A stretch of 64,000 bases of DNA, taken from Pseudarthrobacter psychrotolerans (lineage in GTDB: Bacteria > Actinomycetota > Actinomycetes > Actinomycetales > Micrococcaceae). The notes below the pieces were generated by a model. That model saw only the letters and a list, made by a program, of their open reading frames with translations. It did no database searches and had not been told where the DNA came from. Shown here piece by piece: positions 62,499 to 64,000 of this stretch. The translations under genes and the position numbers were made by a program. How positions within the stretch are numbered: position 1 is the stretch's first letter; the number at the start of each line of letters is the position of its first letter. Location of the stretch: contig NZ_CP047898.1 in assembly GCF_009911795.1 (NCBI RefSeq), positions 62,001 through 126,000 of the forward strand, read 5' to 3'.

Positions 62499-62554
62499 CT
62501 CGACATGTCGAACACTGTTAGTCTAACGCTAGAAGATGTTCGACATATCGAACA
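62499..62554. promoter_or_regulatory. Two palindromic operators between XRE-ImmA and Ubl-ThiF
   Basis: Site 2 (62537-62554) is TGTTCGACATATCGAACA, with 7-bp perfect arms TGTTCGA and TCGAACA. Site 1 (62499-62514) is CTCGACATGTCGAACA, the same motif with one weaker arm. Centres are 40 bases apart, close to four helical turns, so cooperative binding is plausible. They sit within the divergent promoters. Confidence 0.7.
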
Positions 62555-62601
62555 TCGTAATAGATTAGGAGCACCTACGTGGTGTTCGGAATGGAGAAGC
62601 A

Positions 62602-62865
62602 ATGGCTCAGGAGAAGCAGGACAACGGCCACGCAACGGAGATCTACGTCAATACCCGCCCGCACACCTGGAACGAGAACAAAATCTCGTACTCAGAGCTC
62701 TTGGCCCTCGCCTTCCCTGGCGAACAAGTAGGCGAGCAGGACACCGTCACCATCCGCTACAGCCGTGGAAACAATGGCAACGGAGCCGGTTCGCTCACCA
62801 ACGGCCACGATGTCAGCGTGAAGAAGGGAATGGTCTTCGATGTCGTCCGCACGTCTCGTTCGTGA
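62602..62865 (+). CDS. Single-domain ubiquitin-like protein (multiubiquitin family)
   Basis: An 87-residue protein. After a short polar leader comes a beta-grasp pattern like the bacterial multiubiquitin domain: TEIYVNTRPHTWNENKISYS, ELLALAFPG, VTIRYSRGNNGNG, VSVKKGMVFDVVRTSRS. Only one repeat is present and the C-terminus does not end in Gly-Gly, so processing or a different conjugation chemistry would be needed. The next gene, an E1-like enzyme, overlaps it by 26 bases. Prokaryotic Ubl operons with E1-like partners are linked to phage defence (Bil, CBASS type II and related). Confidence 0.7.
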   Translation: MAQEKQDNGHATEIYVNTRPHTWNENKISYSELLALAFPGEQVGEQDTVTIRYSRGNNGNGAGSLTNGHDVSVKKGMVFDVVRTSRS

Positions 62866-64000
62866 CCCTGACCTCAACCGCCTCCTCGACGACGGGTACG
62901 ACGTCGTTGTCGAGGAGGGGCACCTCATAATCCGGCAGCTGCCGTTCGTGAACGAGGCAAAAGAAATCAGCTACGGATTTCTGACGTACCCCGTCACCGT
63001 TACCGGGGACCGCGTCGTCTCAGGTACCGACCATAGGATCTGGTTTGGTGGCGGGACCCCGAGCGATGAACACGGAGACAGACTGCCGATGGCCACCCCG
63101 GAAATTCACGTCATTTCCGGCGGCCGCCAGGCGGGCTACATGCTCTCAAGCAAGCCCGGCCCCACGGGCTATCCGGACGAATACGCAAAGGTCACTTCCT
63201 ACGCCCAAATGGTCTCGCACCCGGCCCAGGCACTAAACCCTTCAGTAACTCTGACGCCAGGAGCAGCATGGCAAGAGGTAGGAAGTGACAACCCCTTCAA
63301 TTACTTGGACACTGCGTCATCAAGAGCTGGCCTAACGGCACTGAATTCATGTTTTGAAAACCAGGTCATCGCAATCGTGGGCCTGGGAGGAACCGGAAGC
63401 TACATTCTCGATCAGATAGCCAAAACCCCGGTGAAGAAAATCCTCCTCATCGACGGAGACACCTTCGAGAACCACAATGCCTTCCGCGCTCCCGGTGCAC
63501 CGACCCTCCAGACGCTACGAACAAGACCCATGAAGGTTCAGTACTTCGCCGACATCTATTCCCAGATGCACAGGGGCGTTACCCCTGTCCCACTGTTCCT
63601 GGACGCAGAAACAACCCATGTCCTGGACGAAGCCACGTTCGTGTTCGTAGCAACGGACGATGCTGTCACAAAGCAGGAAATCACTGCCTATCTGGAAAAA
63701 CGCGACACTCCCTTCATTGATGTTGGTATGGGCATCGAAGAAGTGGATGGAAGACTTACTGGGCTACTCCGCGTTACGACCAGCCTTCCCGGCCAGCGAG
63801 ATCACGTCCACCAGATGAACCGCATCCCAGGGCCGGCCCCAGAACGGGATGACTACGCGCGCAACATCCAGATCGCTGATCTGAACGCTCTCAACGCTCA
63901 GATGGCCATCATGCGCTGGAAGCGGCACCTGGGTTTCTACGCCGACCTCACCAATGAAGGCTTCACGACCTTCGCGGTCGCCGTCAACGAAATCACCAAC
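62840..64000 (+). CDS. ThiF/E1-like adenylyltransferase with N-terminal domain (3' partial)
   Basis: 387 codons from ATG 62840 to the window end, still open. N-terminal region (about 1-150: RLVRDPDLNRLLDDGYDVVV, LIIRQLPFVNEAKEISYGF, FGGGTPSDEHGDRLPMATPE) resembles the DUF6791-type domain found before ThiF. The E1 domain follows: nucleotide loop AIVGLGGTGSYILDQIAK (about 175), acidic motif LLIDGDTFENHNAFRAPG, and VFVATDDAVTK with IDVGMGIEEVDGRL. It should activate the C-terminus of the preceding ubiquitin-like protein with ATP. The catalytic Cys and any further operon genes (E2, protease) lie beyond the window. Confidence 0.8.
   Translation, partial: MSSARLVRDPDLNRLLDDGYDVVVEEGHLIIRQLPFVNEAKEISYGFLTYPVTVTGDRVVSGTDHRIWFGGGTPSDEHGDRLPMATPEIHVISGGRQAGYMLSSKPGPTGYPDEYAKVTSYAQMVSHPAQALNPSVTLTPGAAWQEVGSDNPFNYLDTASSRAGLTALNSCFENQVIAIVGLGGTGSYILDQIAKTPVKKILLIDGDTFENHNAFRAPGAPTLQTLRTRPMKVQYFADIYSQMHRGVTPVPLFLDAETTHVLDEATFVFVATDDAVTKQEITAYLEKRDTPFIDVGMGIEEVDGRLTGLLRVTTSLPGQRDHVHQMNRIPGPAPERDDYARNIQIADLNALNAQMAIMRWKRHLGFYADLTNEGFTTFAVAVNEITN

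Noticed and set aside
1..64000. CRISPR arrays, tRNA and rRNA genes
   Set aside because: No regularly spaced direct repeats and no cloverleaf or rRNA-like stretch was recognised on reading; a tRNAscan/CRISPR search was not possible here.

Overview
High-GC actinobacterial DNA, most like Arthrobacter/Pseudarthrobacter (Micrococcaceae). This rests on protein style and GC-rich codon use recalled from the family, with no search run. No rRNA, tRNA or CRISPR array was seen. The window has an ordinary catabolic left half (1-39 kb) and a mobile, defence-rich right half (39-64 kb).

1-19.4 kb is carbohydrate and ester catabolism. It holds a peptide/oligosaccharide-type ABC importer (with a fused permease-ATPase), a GH3 glycosidase, an MgtC-like membrane protein, a class I sulfatase with its formylglycine-generating enzyme, a second GH3 enzyme divergent from a TetR regulator, and two carboxylesterases around a PAP2 phosphatase and a ROK regulator. 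The ROK gene is flanked by two near-identical palindromes. 19.6-23.9 kb is an insertion-sequence scar: an IS5-type remnant, an intact IS256-family element that split an integrase gene (8-bp target duplication visible), an XRE gene, and a decayed IS982-like transposase.

24-33 kb is a LysR-controlled operon (M20 peptidase, MHS transporter, CaiB/BaiF CoA-transferase, fused carboxyltransferase), followed by a second MHS transporter with a decayed M20 gene. 33-39 kb carries a two-component system, an endonuclease/exonuclease/phosphatase-family protein, and the cyanate locus cynS-cynT with divergent cynR.

39-57 kb contains ends that match Tn402/Tn5053-type (class 1 integron-type) terminal repeats: one near 39.1 kb pointing right, and three near 47.6, 53.6 and 56.9 kb pointing the other way. 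No tni transposase or integron integrase lies between them. The cargo includes serine resolvases, a CoiA-like nuclease, a putative OGG-fold protein, a SHOCT protein, a truncated toxin-antitoxin-like pair, a RES/Xre toxin-antitoxin pair, a SIR2-HerA antiphage system, and acetyltransferases. 57-64 kb has a phosphotransferase split by an IS5/IS427-type element, a second RES/Xre pair, an XRE + ImmA/IrrE pair, and, divergent from it, a single-domain ubiquitin-like protein with an E1-like ThiF protein that runs off the window. This last module is the best candidate for an under-described system.

Five otherwise intact genes (sulfatase, esterase, carboxyltransferase twice, cynR) carry single-base deletions in G/C homopolymers. 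A serine-resolvase gene has a single extra base in a G run. Uncorrected sequencing errors are at least as likely as real pseudogenes, so they are reported as frameshifted genes whose function should not be written off.
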